This document shows positions 17,901 through 27,529 of a DNA stretch of 64,000 bases, piece by piece. Every line of letters begins with the position of its first letter. Positions within the stretch are counted from its first letter, which is position 1. Source of the stretch: Oscillospiraceae bacterium (GTDB lineage: Bacteria; Bacillota; Clostridia; Oscillospirales; Acutalibacteraceae). The notes under the pieces are model-generated. The model saw only the letters and a list, made by a program, of their open reading frames with translations, did not search any database and had not been told where the DNA came from. Both the position numbers and the translations under genes were made by a program. Location of the stretch: assembly GCA_031262985.1 (NCBI GenBank), contig JAISGQ010000002.1:28155-92154 (forward strand), read 5' to 3'.

Positions 17901-20625
17901 CAAGCTGCTCGACTTCACCTACGGCATCTACATCTACAGGCTCTCTGAGCCGGAGGACGAGAATATCTTCCGTGAGTTCTTGCTCGCGCTGTGCAACACT
18001 CTCTTTGAGGACTCGCCAGAATATGAGTACTCCAATTTCCTGCGCCGCCATGATATACTCAAGAACCCCGCTCAGGATAAGCCCGCATTGTACAAGCGGA
18101 TACCCTTCGACTCGGGGCTTGGCAAGGCGAATTTGTACTCCAACGAGAGGTATCCCTTCTACCGCACACTCGAACAGCTCAAATTCTCGCATTTTACATT
18201 TGACGCCATAAAGCACAACATCCTCATCGAGGTGGGCGACAGCAGGGTTTACGAGGAGCTTGACAAGCTGATATACCGCGAGAAAAACCCGAATCTCATG
18301 CAGTTCGCGGTTATCGAGACTACCTTGGGCTTCCTCTACCTCGAGAAACGCTGCCTTGAGGACTGGGGCGTGAGCGAGGACACCGTGTGGCACACGGCTG
18401 AGAGCAATATGCAAAAACAGAGGATGCCTGTCCGCTACTCCTTCTCGGGAACGGAGTACACCTCATTCAGGTACCTCCAGCACGACCTTGCCTCTTATGT
18501 ACTCACTAATTTCAATATCCTCGACAGTTTGGCTAAGGGACGCGACATAATACTCACCTCCCCCTGCCGTGAGATTGTGTATATAGACCTCTACAAATTT
18601 ACCTCCGTCAAGAAGATGCTGGAGTTCTCCGCGCATTACAACTCCTCCATACTCATAGGCGGCGAGGAGTACGAACACGCGGTTACGCCCGACGTGTTCA
18701 TTTACCATGCAGAGACAAAGACACTCGACAGAGTGGACGACGAGAGCTACATCCTGCTCGGCGACTCGGTCGCGCGGCGAGAGGTTCTGCACTCCGTACT
18801 GCCGCTCAATATCGACCTCGATATGGATAAGATTGCCGCTCCCTGCACTACAGACGAGGTTGCTGTCCTCTCGGATGAGGACGTGACGGTGCAGGAGGCT
18901 GTGTACACTATCCTTCGCGTCTACTGCGACATGAACGGCGAACGCGACTACACCTTGCCGTACAACGCCGCTATGGGCATTTTCGAGGAGCTGTTCATAT
19001 CGAGCGACGCTATGTATCCTCCCGCGAGAGGACGTGAACAGCCCGACCCGATAGCGCATATCGACATAGCCGCGAAAATGGTGGTCAAGGCGGGAAAGAC
19101 CGTCTCATGGCTACTCGTGCAGGCTCTCTCACATTTGTGCACCGATATAAAATACGAAACTCCCACAAGTGCTAACATAAGGGAAGCTGTACTTCGCGAA
19201 ATATACGGCGACAACGCGAGCGCGGTGTGGTTCAACTGCGCCACGGCGACGGAGTTTGACCGTATCACTAAGGCGAAGGAGCGTATACGCGAGATTATGA
19301 CCTCCAACCAGCATCTGACTATCCTCGATGCTAAGATAGAGGTGCTCATGCACGCTCTCACCCTCGTTTTCCACCAGTTCGGAGGAAAGTACGCGCTTGA
19401 CCAAGTTCGCCGCCACCTCGCGCAGGCGATAAGCGACGTTACCTTCAACTTCGAGATAAATCAAAGCGCGTGGCTGCCTTCTCCGGGTGACGATGTGGAT
19501 ATTGAAATGCAGTCGCAGGGTATGCTCCTTCGAGGCTTCGACAGAGGCACGCAGGAGAGGACGCTGGCAACTCTCGCGAACGCTATCGGCGACACCGACC
19601 TCTCTGAGGGAGGCTGGCCGCTCCTGTGCTTCATCAAGCTTGTCAAGTACGCCTACCTCGACCCTGTGGAGATGGTGGAGCGGTATTTCGTCAGCAGAAG
19701 CCGCCTTATCCCAAGTCAGGCGGTACTCAAACAGCTCTACTACAAGGACCTCAACAGCGAGTTCGTAAAGCACCAGAGGAAGACCTCGTTTACACGCGCC
19801 GCCGCTAAGACGGAGGATGTGTTTGACGAGCGTCCCTCGCAGTCAGGTGACGTAGGCGACGTTGCGGGGAACTTCGAGAGCGTGCTTGCATTCGACTCCC
19901 GACCGCTTGAGGCGCTGGACAAGGAGGACGGAAATCTCCGCCCTAAGCTTCAGTTTTTGCCTGTAGAGCCGGGTTATCTCGAAAAGAGGATAAGCTTCGT
20001 CCTCGAACCAATTGACGAGCGTGTGACTAAACAGCTCTATGACGCGGCGCATTTTATCACAAGGCTTTTCCATGTGCCGTCGATTAACTTCATCTCCAAC
20101 GACGATTTGGAGTGCGAACTGCACTACGGCATACTGCGCCGCAAGGTGCAGATTACCACCCTTCGCTCCATGGCGTGGACAATCAGGGATATTCTCTCGG
20201 AGACAGGAAGGGATATGCGCGATGTGACTGTAGCCGACATAAAGCGTGCCACTGAGATTGTTGAGGTCAACAACAGGCTTCACTATAAGACTGACGGCGC
20301 GTTCAAGACACTGTGCGGTATGTCGCTCGACGACGGGATGTTTGTGCCCGCCTACGAGCAGATTCTCTACTTCGCGCAGGAGCTTATGCCGGAGACGCGT
20401 CTCTACAGCCTATTTTCACTCCACGAGGAGCTTGTCGCGCTTGCGCCGAGCATGAAGCTGATATTCGATATACTCCGCGAACAAAAGCGTGGAGAGAAGA
20501 TGCCGCCTGCCGGTGTGCTGTTCGACACCGTATGCGCGTGGAGCGTGTTCGCTCTGAGCTGCGGCGGTTCGTTTGAGCTGGCGGAAGGACCTTCTGTCTA
20601 TAACTACAATCAGATTCAGAGGTAG
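14956..20625 (+). CDS. 1,889-residue protein with seven exact 43-residue repeats
   Basis: Not recognised. No signal peptide or membrane helix, so probably cytoplasmic. Residues 1-250 are charged and low in complexity. Residues 259-559 hold seven repeats of exactly 43 residues (129 bp). Each has a YPxxFD opening, a central F-x2-RDIS-x-SDFS and an LRW-x-HI-x2-A-DI close; the middle resembles pentapeptide-repeat strands. Two related helical segments (about 575-625 and 885-945) share a LL-x-Y and YPG pattern. A Pro/Glu-rich linker (about 690-880) leads to a long alpha-rich C-terminal region with no enzyme motif I can name. The adjacent PP2C phosphatase with the same cassette promoter suggests the protein may be a scaffold or substrate; that is inference. 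Confidence 0.75.
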   Translation: MAFFKRFKEQTVDQNRASVLAEDALETQKTALARREQEKAAAAIASAPHSSEESGEEFAFQSVSNEFEEYSQPEPYYAPEPHSFGRKASAQQAAQREKTPAPAENGKQKKKKPRGKRFGGSRGANGAMLSPVLSFGVEEQSAAEIEKEKRFNEMTAEMDDISDIFSADITSPAAELGGRAGEEPKLPAFKNIAASVEQKPDSGDAPIIEPMQSLRAEKRVRRENRPKPENPVSLAFCDLSDREDLTAAEIEDASEIYGIKYPANFDTSSCDFSGRDIDFSNFSLCRSLKWEDIAEAADISGVVFPSSFDVENAEFFNISIRSCDFSAVYSLKWRHIEAAADIVAVKYPPTFNIADGQFTNRNISGTDFSLVSTMRWSNIHDASDITGIKYPASFDIENANYMGRDISRSDFSLVKNLRWEHISDAVGVKGIIYPDTFEFSDVNFAGKDISDSDFSNVKSFSFDSIAKAASVRGIKYPDCFDADSGNFERKNIAGSNFSRVSTLRWRHIKEASDIKRLVYPPQFDIDNADFTDRDIDFSDFALLPGFNWQSAVFAQSREGVVYPSGFVEPLPSDDEIQGAMIISLLKLYTSINTEFNTERLYSDVSALYPGIDDERAALLIENSSAVWEGENGKRKIQIAARSSYLGDKLYLLKLGFKLLYPKLGMEETLKTLRLNLHGIFKKHEQKSFDARLTDLSRGKYLSAGELSDIRFVPITERKQTREVNLESASAVITEQTAKISPAEDDTFGAGKATAPADSSSHDAPPVAEPARSKVYSFGNVPFVESKKDLPPAIPAEYESYGKTEAAQEAVLPAPIAEAPAAVTEEEEYPLPYRSADTEEPAPAVQSDYEQYSKPRTSPALPIEPVAVQLPSDRGDIPKPLDLSAVRAKKAEEEKRANRLSDEEKGIRTGVMGMLLYIHRSVSDESISNAELFSEFMKIYPGAAAKEVAAMAQFASNTLNGRNQETRARLFIFASKAPDVIKHKLLDFTYGIYIYRLSEPEDENIFREFLLALCNTLFEDSPEYEYSNFLRRHDILKNPAQDKPALYKRIPFDSGLGKANLYSNERYPFYRTLEQLKFSHFTFDAIKHNILIEVGDSRVYEELDKLIYREKNPNLMQFAVIETTLGFLYLEKRCLEDWGVSEDTVWHTAESNMQKQRMPVRYSFSGTEYTSFRYLQHDLASYVLTNFNILDSLAKGRDIILTSPCREIVYIDLYKFTSVKKMLEFSAHYNSSILIGGEEYEHAVTPDVFIYHAETKTLDRVDDESYILLGDSVARREVLHSVLPLNIDLDMDKIAAPCTTDEVAVLSDEDVTVQEAVYTILRVYCDMNGERDYTLPYNAAMGIFEELFISSDAMYPPARGREQPDPIAHIDIAAKMVVKAGKTVSWLLVQALSHLCTDIKYETPTSANIREAVLREIYGDNASAVWFNCATATEFDRITKAKERIREIMTSNQHLTILDAKIEVLMHALTLVFHQFGGKYALDQVRRHLAQAISDVTFNFEINQSAWLPSPGDDVDIEMQSQGMLLRGFDRGTQERTLATLANAIGDTDLSEGGWPLLCFIKLVKYAYLDPVEMVERYFVSRSRLIPSQAVLKQLYYKDLNSEFVKHQRKTSFTRAAAKTEDVFDERPSQSGDVGDVAGNFESVLAFDSRPLEALDKEDGNLRPKLQFLPVEPGYLEKRISFVLEPIDERVTKQLYDAAHFITRLFHVPSINFISNDDLECELHYGILRRKVQITTLRSMAWTIRDILSETGRDMRDVTVADIKRATEIVEVNNRLHYKTDGAFKTLCGMSLDDGMFVPAYEQILYFAQELMPETRLYSLFSLHEELVALAPSMKLIFDILREQKRGEKMPPAGVLFDTVCAWSVFALSCGGSFELAEGPSVYNYNQIQR

Positions 20626-20637
20626 GGTAAGGAAAGT

Positions 20638-20673
20638 AAGCACCCCCTCAGCCGCACGGCTGAGGAGGTGCTT
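20638..20673. terminator. Shared terminator between convergent genes
   Basis: Long stem AAGCACC-x2-CTCAGCC / GGCTGAG-x2-GGTGCTT with a GCAC loop, lying between the giant gene and the DUF4340 gene. Confidence 0.65.
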
Positions 20674-20717
20674 TGGTTGTGAGGTGGTTAAGTTTGAGCT
20701 TATATAGTTAATTATTG

Positions 20718-22178
20718 CTATTCTGCTTTTTCCGCCGTGTCAATAAAGCTGTTGAGCCAAATAGAAGTCACCTGCCCGACTGCCGTTCCGTTGACCGTAC
20801 ACAGATACCGCCGCGAGGGAGCTTCATAAAACTCAATCACATCGCTCTGCCGCTTGAAGTTATCAAAATACTCCGCCTCGACAGTTACGACAGGCTGCTT
20901 TCCCGTCTTTTCGGTGCTGCTGTTCATGATATGCCCGTTACTCAGCACCCTGAGTAGCTCCTTGTAGTAGTTGATATTTATCTCCGTGCCGTCTTTGTAG
21001 GCGCGGTACTCGAAGTAGCCGTCATCCTCGTCTTCCGTCAGCGACTTCCTCTCCACAGAGAAGGAGTACAGCTTATCCTGCGTCCGAACGGAAATTTTCG
21101 AGAGGGCGTCAATTGAGTATGTGCGTATCGACGAGCTTTTCAGCACATCAAGTGTGGGGTTCGCGAGGACGGGTACTGCCGACGGCTCAAGCACATATAT
21201 CACATCCGAACCGTCCGCCTTGACGTAAAAATTGCTGTCGTTCTTGTATCCGCACACTATCGTCCTATCGACGCCGCTGTACTGGAGCTTGATTTCCGTG
21301 CTGTCCTTGCTAAATCCGTACTTCTTGTCCTCCGCCTTTGTCGGCTTGACCGCCGCTATATCCATGGCGGTGAGGTTGCTCAGCTCGGTCACAAGGGAGG
21401 TGACATTCACGTCGTCTATAACCGCCTTGTGCGGCTTTGTTATCGCGTAGTCCTTGCCGTAGTTCTGGTCGCTCCTGTCGGTGACACTGCACGGCTCGAG
21501 TACTATGCTTTGCTTCTCCTTCGGGAGCTTTATCTCTATCCTACCTATTACGGGAGTTTCTTCGCCGCTCGCCAAGCCTAATATATCGTAGTCAATGAAA
21601 TACTTTGCTCCCTGTAAAATCGCGTCGTGGAGTGGGACTGCGTACACCGTGTCGAAATTGTCGAAGCAGGCGAAGTAAATCCCCTCGTCCTGCACTACCT
21701 CATTGCCAACGTAAAGTACGCTCTTGGTTTTGTCCTTGAAGTGGACGGTCAGTGTCGCTATCGGCTTCTCGAGACCGAAGGAGGACAGCTTCTGCCCGCT
21801 TGACTTTACATCGAGCGAGTAGTTCGCGCCGATTTCACTGCCGTAGTACCAGACGTACTCGATAAAATCGCTGTAGAGAGGCGCAACTCCGCTAAGCTCC
21901 TTGATTTCGAGCGTACCCGCGACCGAGTTCCGCTTTATCGTGAATTTTCCGTCTATATTGGCGTTTTGGAGGACGATGTAGTCTATCTCGTCAGACTGCC
22001 TACTCAGGAGCTGGACAGGTGTATCGCTCTCCGACACAGCAGAGCCGCCGCCGTGGGTGTGGTACTCCCCTTCCTCCTCGCCGCCTGTGTCGGGAGTGGT
22101 GATAAGCAGAACCAGCGCGACTGTGAGAAGCACCGCCGCCGAGAGAAGGGCGATAAGCCCTTTGAGCTTGGTTTTCAC
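20718..22178 (-). CDS. DUF4340 protein of a Gld-like ABC system
   Basis: 486 residues. A membrane anchor (residues 6-27) is followed by a Gly/His-rich linker and a large outside domain with the DUF4340 pattern (DEIDYIVLQNA, GLEKPIATLTV, YAVP). Proteins of this type are regularly encoded next to GldG-like auxiliary proteins and an ABC-2 exporter, as here; their exact job is not settled. The start is GTG 22178, overlapping the upstream stop by 4 bp, with AGGAGG 8 nt before it. It is the last gene of a four-gene operon. Confidence 0.82.
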   Translation of the reverse strand: MKTKLKGLIALLSAAVLLTVALVLLITTPDTGGEEEGEYHTHGGGSAVSESDTPVQLLSRQSDEIDYIVLQNANIDGKFTIKRNSVAGTLEIKELSGVAPLYSDFIEYVWYYGSEIGANYSLDVKSSGQKLSSFGLEKPIATLTVHFKDKTKSVLYVGNEVVQDEGIYFACFDNFDTVYAVPLHDAILQGAKYFIDYDILGLASGEETPVIGRIEIKLPKEKQSIVLEPCSVTDRSDQNYGKDYAITKPHKAVIDDVNVTSLVTELSNLTAMDIAAVKPTKAEDKKYGFSKDSTEIKLQYSGVDRTIVCGYKNDSNFYVKADGSDVIYVLEPSAVPVLANPTLDVLKSSSIRTYSIDALSKISVRTQDKLYSFSVERKSLTEDEDDGYFEYRAYKDGTEININYYKELLRVLSNGHIMNSSTEKTGKQPVVTVEAEYFDNFKRQSDVIEFYEAPSRRYLCTVNGTAVGQVTSIWLNSFIDTAEKAE

Positions 22179-23923
22179 AGATACCGCCTCCTGATGTAGA
22201 CAAACAGTCCGCCCAGTATGACAAGCGCGGGGACTACGAAGCCTATGATTGCGGAGATGACCTTGATTGTGCCTGTCTCCACGGAAAAATCGACGGCGGA
22301 GAGGTATTTTACCTCGATGTTGATTGTCTGGTCGCCGATTCCCGAACGCTCGTTGTAGGTGTTGAGAAGGAGGCGGCTGTTGCCGAACGCCGTATTGCTC
22401 AGATAGTCCGCCTCGTAGATGGAGGCAGGCGCGACAATTATGTCGCTCCTTATGTCCTCTCCGTTGGCGTTCTGCCTGTACTGCGTGGAGTTTGCCATAA
22501 CCACTCTGTGAGCCATGTCGCCGAGGGCGTTTGTATCGAATTTCTCCGAATCGCCCTGCAAGCCGGAAAATCCCGTTGCAGTAGTGGACAATATCGGGTT
22601 AGTGACAAAATCTCCCTTTACCTCGAATTTCTGCACTACCTCATTGGCGAGGGAGACGGCAGTGCGGATATTTCTGTCGAAAAGGTCGCCTACGTAGTCC
22701 GATTGGTAATATTGCGCGTAGAAACTACTGTTTGTAGCTCCGGGGATGACCTCCGAGGCAGTTCCCTCATACACAATATTCCTGCTTATCTCCAAGCCCC
22801 AGTCGCCGAGCAGGTCGTTGAGGTTGGGAGTGTCGGCGGTAAAGGGCGAGGTGTAAACCATGAGTGTCTTGCCGAGATTGCCGCCGTTATTGAGCCACTC
22901 GTCGATTTTCGCCGCCTGCGAGGGGGTTATATCGCGAATCGGAGAGGCGAGTACGGCGATGTCCGCGTTTGCGGGAATGTCGTCTGTCCGTATGTCGGTC
23001 TGAATTATCTCATAGCCGTTGAGGGAGATTAAGTTGAGGAGGTAGGAAACTCCCTGCTCGCTGTCAAGTCCGTCAAGGAAGGCGACCTGCGGCACTTTCG
23101 GTATAGTGACCGTCTTAATGAGGGATGTGAGGAGCGTTTCAGTGTAGGAGCTGGAGATGTCCACACTCTCGCTCGAGGTGTTGTACTCGCTCGAAAGACT
23201 GGGGAGCATCTCATAGAAGGAGGTCACTCTGGTTCTCCTCTCAGAGCCGACTACTATGGAGTACTGACCGAGTATGTCGAGATATTCGGGGTACTGGTCG
23301 AGAAATTCGGGATTTCTCGTCAAATCCACATAATCAATCTTGATGTGGTCGCTGTAGCCCGCGTAGCGGAGTATAAGCTCATGGGCAAGCGGAATCTGAG
23401 AGTAGGGGTCTACCGTAATATCCGGTTGAGTGCAGTCGGTCTCCCTTGCTAAAATGACTATGCTCACGTCCGATTCGAGTGATTTGAGAATCTCCTTCGT
23501 GGAGTCGGAGAGCGAGTATATACTGCCCTGCGTCATGTCCACATTGAGGAGGGGGAATCTGTCCACTAAGTAGATGGAGATGACGTTGAGTACTACAACC
23601 AGTGCCAAAAAGAGAGAAAACATACCGAGTGCTACAGAGCCGTGGCGGAGCTTTTTGCCCTTGAACACTTTTTTAAGCTTTGCGCCTACGCTTATCTGCT
23701 CCCACTGCTCGCCATCACCCGCTGCTCCTGCGGAGTTCTCCATGGCGGAGTTGTAGTCCTTCCCCAAAATCAGCTTGAGGAAAAACTTGCTTATGCCCGA
23801 GGGGGCTCTCCTCTGCTGTTCGCTGATTTCGGAAAAGCCCGAGAGCAGCTCGTCAATTTCGTCTGTGCGATTGTCCTCTTTGCCTGTCTGCGCGGAGGAC
23901 TTCTTCTTTTCGTCGTTCTTCAA
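22175..23923 (-). CDS. GldG-like auxiliary ABC transport protein
   Basis: 582 residues with a cytoplasmic low-complexity head, a membrane helix near 115-140, a large outside domain of the GldG/ABC_transp_aux type (VDMTQGSIYSLSDST, IDYVDLTRNPEFLDQY) and a second helix at the extreme C-terminus with RRRYL. The start is TTG 23923 after GGAGGGG. In Bacteroidetes GldG works with GldA and GldF in gliding. In Firmicutes the set is common but its cargo is unknown. Overlaps the DUF4340 gene by 4 bp. Confidence 0.83.
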   Translation of the reverse strand: MKNDEKKKSSAQTGKEDNRTDEIDELLSGFSEISEQQRRAPSGISKFFLKLILGKDYNSAMENSAGAAGDGEQWEQISVGAKLKKVFKGKKLRHGSVALGMFSLFLALVVVLNVISIYLVDRFPLLNVDMTQGSIYSLSDSTKEILKSLESDVSIVILARETDCTQPDITVDPYSQIPLAHELILRYAGYSDHIKIDYVDLTRNPEFLDQYPEYLDILGQYSIVVGSERRTRVTSFYEMLPSLSSEYNTSSESVDISSSYTETLLTSLIKTVTIPKVPQVAFLDGLDSEQGVSYLLNLISLNGYEIIQTDIRTDDIPANADIAVLASPIRDITPSQAAKIDEWLNNGGNLGKTLMVYTSPFTADTPNLNDLLGDWGLEISRNIVYEGTASEVIPGATNSSFYAQYYQSDYVGDLFDRNIRTAVSLANEVVQKFEVKGDFVTNPILSTTATGFSGLQGDSEKFDTNALGDMAHRVVMANSTQYRQNANGEDIRSDIIVAPASIYEADYLSNTAFGNSRLLLNTYNERSGIGDQTINIEVKYLSAVDFSVETGTIKVISAIIGFVVPALVILGGLFVYIRRRYL

Positions 23924-23937
23924 TTAAAGCTCCCCTC

Positions 23938-24642
23938 CTAACTCCAGCGGCGTCTTTCAAGCACGCTGATTGTCGTAAATATGAATGTGGCGGTAACGCT
24001 CAGAAAGAATATGAGGCTGGAAAAATCAAGCAGTCCTATGGTGAAGGGGGTGTATCTGCCCACGAAGGACACCCACTGCACCACGGAGACAATCAGCGGA
24101 TTGGTGGTAATCATGGGGATTACGTCAAGGATAATGAATATTGTAGCTACCGCGAAGGTGCATATCGCGGAGATTATCTGGCTCTCTGTAAGGCTTGAGA
24201 TGAACATACCGACTGAAATGAACGCCGCGCCGAATACTGCCGCGCCGACCATGTTGCCGGCGATTAACGCCCACGGGGGAGTGGCGAAGTAGCTGAACAC
24301 GAGGGCGTAGAGCAGGGTGAAGAGAATACATCCTCCGTACACCATGAAGGCGGAGAGGAATTTTCCCATCACTATGGAAAATATACTCACGGGGGAGGTG
24401 AGGAGAACTTGGTCGGTTTTGTTCTTCCTCTCCTCGCTGAAAAGCCTCATTGTTAATACCGGTAGTAGTATTAGGATTATATTTAACATTCCGTAGTATA
24501 TTTCGGGGTAATCGGAGGACGAACCTCCGCTGAGTACCGCGTTAAAATACATGGCGGAGAAGAAAATATACACGCCGCAAAAGACATAGCCTACAGGCGA
24601 GCGGAAATAACCGCTGAGTTCCTTTTTGATTATAGCTTTCAT
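23938..24642 (-). CDS. ABC-2 type permease (GldF-like)
   Basis: 234 residues with six predicted membrane segments, starting MKAIIKKELSGYFRSPVGYVF, the usual ABC-2/GldF amino end. It would form the membrane channel for the ATPase encoded just upstream and the two auxiliary proteins downstream. Genes in this operon are 14 bp or less apart, so they are probably cotranscribed. Confidence 0.88.
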   Translation of the reverse strand: MKAIIKKELSGYFRSPVGYVFCGVYIFFSAMYFNAVLSGGSSSDYPEIYYGMLNIILILLPVLTMRLFSEERKNKTDQVLLTSPVSIFSIVMGKFLSAFMVYGGCILFTLLYALVFSYFATPPWALIAGNMVGAAVFGAAFISVGMFISSLTESQIISAICTFAVATIFIILDVIPMITTNPLIVSVVQWVSFVGRYTPFTIGLLDFSSLIFFLSVTATFIFTTISVLERRRWS

Positions 24643-24656
24643 ATACGCACCTTTCC

Positions 24657-25589
24657 CTACACCGTCAGTGTCGCAAATATGTCCTCAAGGTCGAGCTGGG
24701 AGGGCTTCATTTGCAGGATTGCCCAGTTTTTCGCACACATCAGATTGAACACTTTGCGGCGAACATCCTTCCCCAACTTCGTGACTATATCGAACTCAAA
24801 CACGCCCTTTTCCGCCTCCCCGCGCCTTTGAACCTTAGACACACCGTCAATCGAGAGGAGCAGGTCGTATATCTGCCGTTCCGGTCCTGCTATGCGCACG
24901 TTGAGCGACTCGCCGTCCGACACCGACTTGTGCAGCTCCTTCGTTGTGTTGTCCGCCACAAGCTGTCCTCTGCTCAGGACTATCACGCGGTCGCACACCG
25001 TCTGCACCTCGCTGAGTATGTGAGTGGAGAGAATGATGGTGTGCTTCTCACCCAGTTTCTTGATGAGAGAGCGGATTTCCACTATCTGATTCGGGTCAAG
25101 CCCTACTGTCGGCTCGTCCAAAATAAGCACGGGAGGAGAGCAGACAAGTGCCTGCGCTATGCCTACACGCTGTCTGTAGCCCTTAGAGAGGTTCTTTATC
25201 AGCCTGCGCCGCACCTTCTCAACTCCCGCAAGGGAACACACCTCGGAGATATGCTCCTCCTTCGGGAGTAAGCAGCCCTTTAGCTCGTAGATAAACGAAA
25301 GGTACTCGTCTACGGTCATGTCGGGGTAGAGCGGCGGATTTTCGGGGAGATAGCCTATCTGTGCCTTCGCCCTCGACGGCTGCTCGAGTATGTTGTAGCC
25401 GCCTATCGTGACACTCCCCTCCGAGGAGGAGATGTAGCCCGTGATTATATTCATGGTGGTAGTTTTTCCCGCTCCGTTAGGACCGAGAAAGCCGACAATC
25501 TCGCCCTCATCCACACTAAAGCTTATGTCCTTGACGGCGTTGATGCTCCCGTACCACTTGCAAAGACCGCGCACTTCTATAGTAGCCAT
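24657..25589 (-). CDS. ABC transporter ATPase (GldA/NatA-like)
   Basis: 310 residues, cytoplasmic nucleotide-binding subunit. Walker A is GPNGAGKTT, the signature is LSKGYRQRVG, Walker B is VLILDEPTVGLD and the switch His is in LSTHIL. The C-terminal 80 residues form the DUF4162-like extension common in exporter ATPases. The start is ATG 25589 (MATIEVRGL), preceded by AAAGGATA; the in-frame codon 12 residues upstream lacks a ribosome site. Confidence 0.9.
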   Translation of the reverse strand: MATIEVRGLCKWYGSINAVKDISFSVDEGEIVGFLGPNGAGKTTTMNIITGYISSSEGSVTIGGYNILEQPSRAKAQIGYLPENPPLYPDMTVDEYLSFIYELKGCLLPKEEHISEVCSLAGVEKVRRRLIKNLSKGYRQRVGIAQALVCSPPVLILDEPTVGLDPNQIVEIRSLIKKLGEKHTIILSTHILSEVQTVCDRVIVLSRGQLVADNTTKELHKSVSDGESLNVRIAGPERQIYDLLLSIDGVSKVQRRGEAEKGVFEFDIVTKLGKDVRRKVFNLMCAKNWAILQMKPSQLDLEDIFATLTV

Positions 25590-25660
25590 AAACAAATATC
25601 CTTTCAGTGATGTTGTACATACCAATCGGTTGTACTACTCATAACTCGCGAAGCTGTTAT

Positions 25661-26476
25661 CTATACCAACCTTTTGCCATGCTCATAACTCGCGAGAATG
25701 TTCTCTATATTCTTATGCAGGATAAGCTCTAATTCTTCCTCCGACAGTCCGCATTTTAATAGCCACTCAAGCTCGTAGTCTGCACGCCACATGGGAAAAT
25801 CCGTGCCGAATACCACTCTATCCGCGCCGAACTCCGATATGAGGTGCTTCATGTAGTCTAAATTTTTGATAAAGCCATAGGTGGAGCTGGTGTCTACCCA
25901 GCAACGCCGCGATTTGAGGTGCTTGATTGCCTCCTCGGTCTCCGACCAGCCGCCGAAATGCGCCCCTATGCAGTCAAGCCTCGGGAACATATCGAGTACC
26001 CGCGCAAGTCTGGCGGGCTTGGAGTACTGATAGCGGAAATCGCCCATGTGTATGAGCAGCGGCAGTCTCCCCTCTATGGCGCGGTATATCCGCAGAGCCT
26101 TGTCCTCGTCGAGCAGAAACTTTTGTATGTCGGGGTGGAGCTTAACTCCCTTAAGCCCAAGTTCGATGCACCGCTCAACCTCGTCCTCAATGTCCTCAAA
26201 ATCGGGATGGAGAGCGGCAAAGCCTATAAATTCAGGACGCTTTTTACACTCCTCCGACAGAAAATTGTTGATAGACTGCACCTGCTTGGGTGTAGTGGCA
26301 ACAGAGTGAACCAGATATTTTGATATCCCCGCCTGCTGACCGTTCTTAATTAGATTATCGCACGAAGCCACCTGATTATCCATCTCGGTGTCGTAAAATT
26401 CTGATATCCCCGCCGTCGCCTTTGCCGCGATTTTCTCGGGGAATATGTGTGCGTGTCCGTCTATTATGTACATCAT
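25661..26476 (-). CDS. Amidohydrolase-family metal-dependent hydrolase
   Basis: About 272 residues of the amidohydrolase-2 (ACMSD-like) TIM-barrel family. The metal motif HAH sits at the N-terminus (IIDGHAHIF), with further ligand regions in KLHPDIQKF, IGAHFGG and FGTDFPMW. Such proteins are decarboxylases or hydrolases of carboxylic acids; the substrate cannot be inferred. The start is ATG 26476 (a second ATG follows at once) after AGAGGGAAA. The amino end of the longer frame lies in AT-rich non-coding sequence and was dropped. Confidence 0.82.
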   Translation of the reverse strand: MMYIIDGHAHIFPEKIAAKATAGISEFYDTEMDNQVASCDNLIKNGQQAGISKYLVHSVATTPKQVQSINNFLSEECKKRPEFIGFAALHPDFEDIEDEVERCIELGLKGVKLHPDIQKFLLDEDKALRIYRAIEGRLPLLIHMGDFRYQYSKPARLARVLDMFPRLDCIGAHFGGWSETEEAIKHLKSRRCWVDTSSTYGFIKNLDYMKHLISEFGADRVVFGTDFPMWRADYELEWLLKCGLSEEELELILHKNIENILASYEHGKRLV

Positions 26477-26564
26477 TTTCCCTCTTCTCTTTGTTTTGAC
26501 AAATATTATAGCACAATATTTTGAAAATTGTGTGACCAATTGAGAATTTTTTATAATACCGCTC

Positions 26565-26616
26565 ACAGTTAAAAACAAAACAGCGGCAGGAAGCCACCGT
26601 AGTGGATTCCTGCCGC
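26565..26616 (-). terminator. Terminator of the sugar ABC operon
   Basis: Stem GCGGCAGGAA/TTCCTGCCGC (26583-26616), continuing with CCAC/GTGG. On the minus strand it is followed by TGTTTTGTTTTT. It lies 40 bp after the permease stop. Confidence 0.8.
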
Positions 26617-26656
26617 CGATTGTCCTGTAAGTCTTATAAAATTCTGTAAGAAAACC

Positions 26657-27526
26657 TTACTCCTTAAGTGAACCCAAAGCAACACCCGCTATGATATATC
26701 TCGAAAGGAAGATATACACAACAAACATAGGGATGATTGTGATGGTAAGACCGAGGTAAACTGTACCGTACTCTGTCTTATATCGGTTCGATTTGAGAAT
26801 CTCAACCAACATAGGCATGGTTTTCTTCTCCATTGAGGAGAGAATCATAGACGGCATGAACAGCTGATTCCAGTTGGTGATGAAACCGAATATTGCCTGT
26901 GTAGCAATAGCGGGCTTCATGATAGGAAGAGCAATTCTGTTGAATGTACCGAACTCACTGCAGCCGTCGATACGCGACGCCTCAACGATTTCGAGCGGAA
27001 GCGCGCCTTCCATGTACTGCTTCATGAAGAACACTACAGCAGGAGCAGCTATGGCAGGAATGATGAGAGGCCAGTACGTATCGTACATATTCCACTTGTA
27101 AACCATGTCAACGAAACCGGCAGATGAAACCATCGAGGGAATCATCATAACGCCGAGGATGAAAGCATACGCTGCTTTTCTGAGCTTATAATCATAAACT
27201 ATGATAGAATAAGCCGCCAGAGTTGAGAAATAGCACGAAAGGAAAGTTGCGCTTGCAGCTATGATAAAAGAGCTGATGAAGCCATCATAGAAATTAAAGA
27301 AGGATTGATCCATGAGAACCTTGTAGTTTGCAGCCAAGCTTGAGCCGAAGAAATAATTCAGTCCCATTCTAATCTGAAGAGATGAACTTGTTGCGTTCAC
27401 TACCATGAGGTAGAAAGGTGCGATACTTAAAATTGCAAGGAAAATGCAAACAATGTGAATTAAAGTTTTCTTGGCTAAAATTCCGGCTGTGTAGTTTGCA
27501 TATCCGTCAACAGTTTTTCTGCCCAT
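26657..27526 (-). CDS. Carbohydrate ABC permease, MalG type
   Basis: 289 residues with six membrane helices and the EAA loop EASRIDGCSEFGTFNRIALP (about residue 190), which docks the ATPase. Together with the permease encoded 4 nt upstream it forms a CUT1-type importer channel. No ATPase gene lies in the operon, which is usual where a shared MsmK/UgpC-type ATPase serves several importers. Ends GSLKE; AAAGGGGATG precedes the start. Confidence 0.9.
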   Translation of the reverse strand: MGRKTVDGYANYTAGILAKKTLIHIVCIFLAILSIAPFYLMVVNATSSSLQIRMGLNYFFGSSLAANYKVLMDQSFFNFYDGFISSFIIAASATFLSCYFSTLAAYSIIVYDYKLRKAAYAFILGVMMIPSMVSSAGFVDMVYKWNMYDTYWPLIIPAIAAPAVVFFMKQYMEGALPLEIVEASRIDGCSEFGTFNRIALPIMKPAIATQAIFGFITNWNQLFMPSMILSSMEKKTMPMLVEILKSNRYKTEYGTVYLGLTITIIPMFVVYIFLSRYIIAGVALGSLKE

Positions 27527-27529
27527 TGA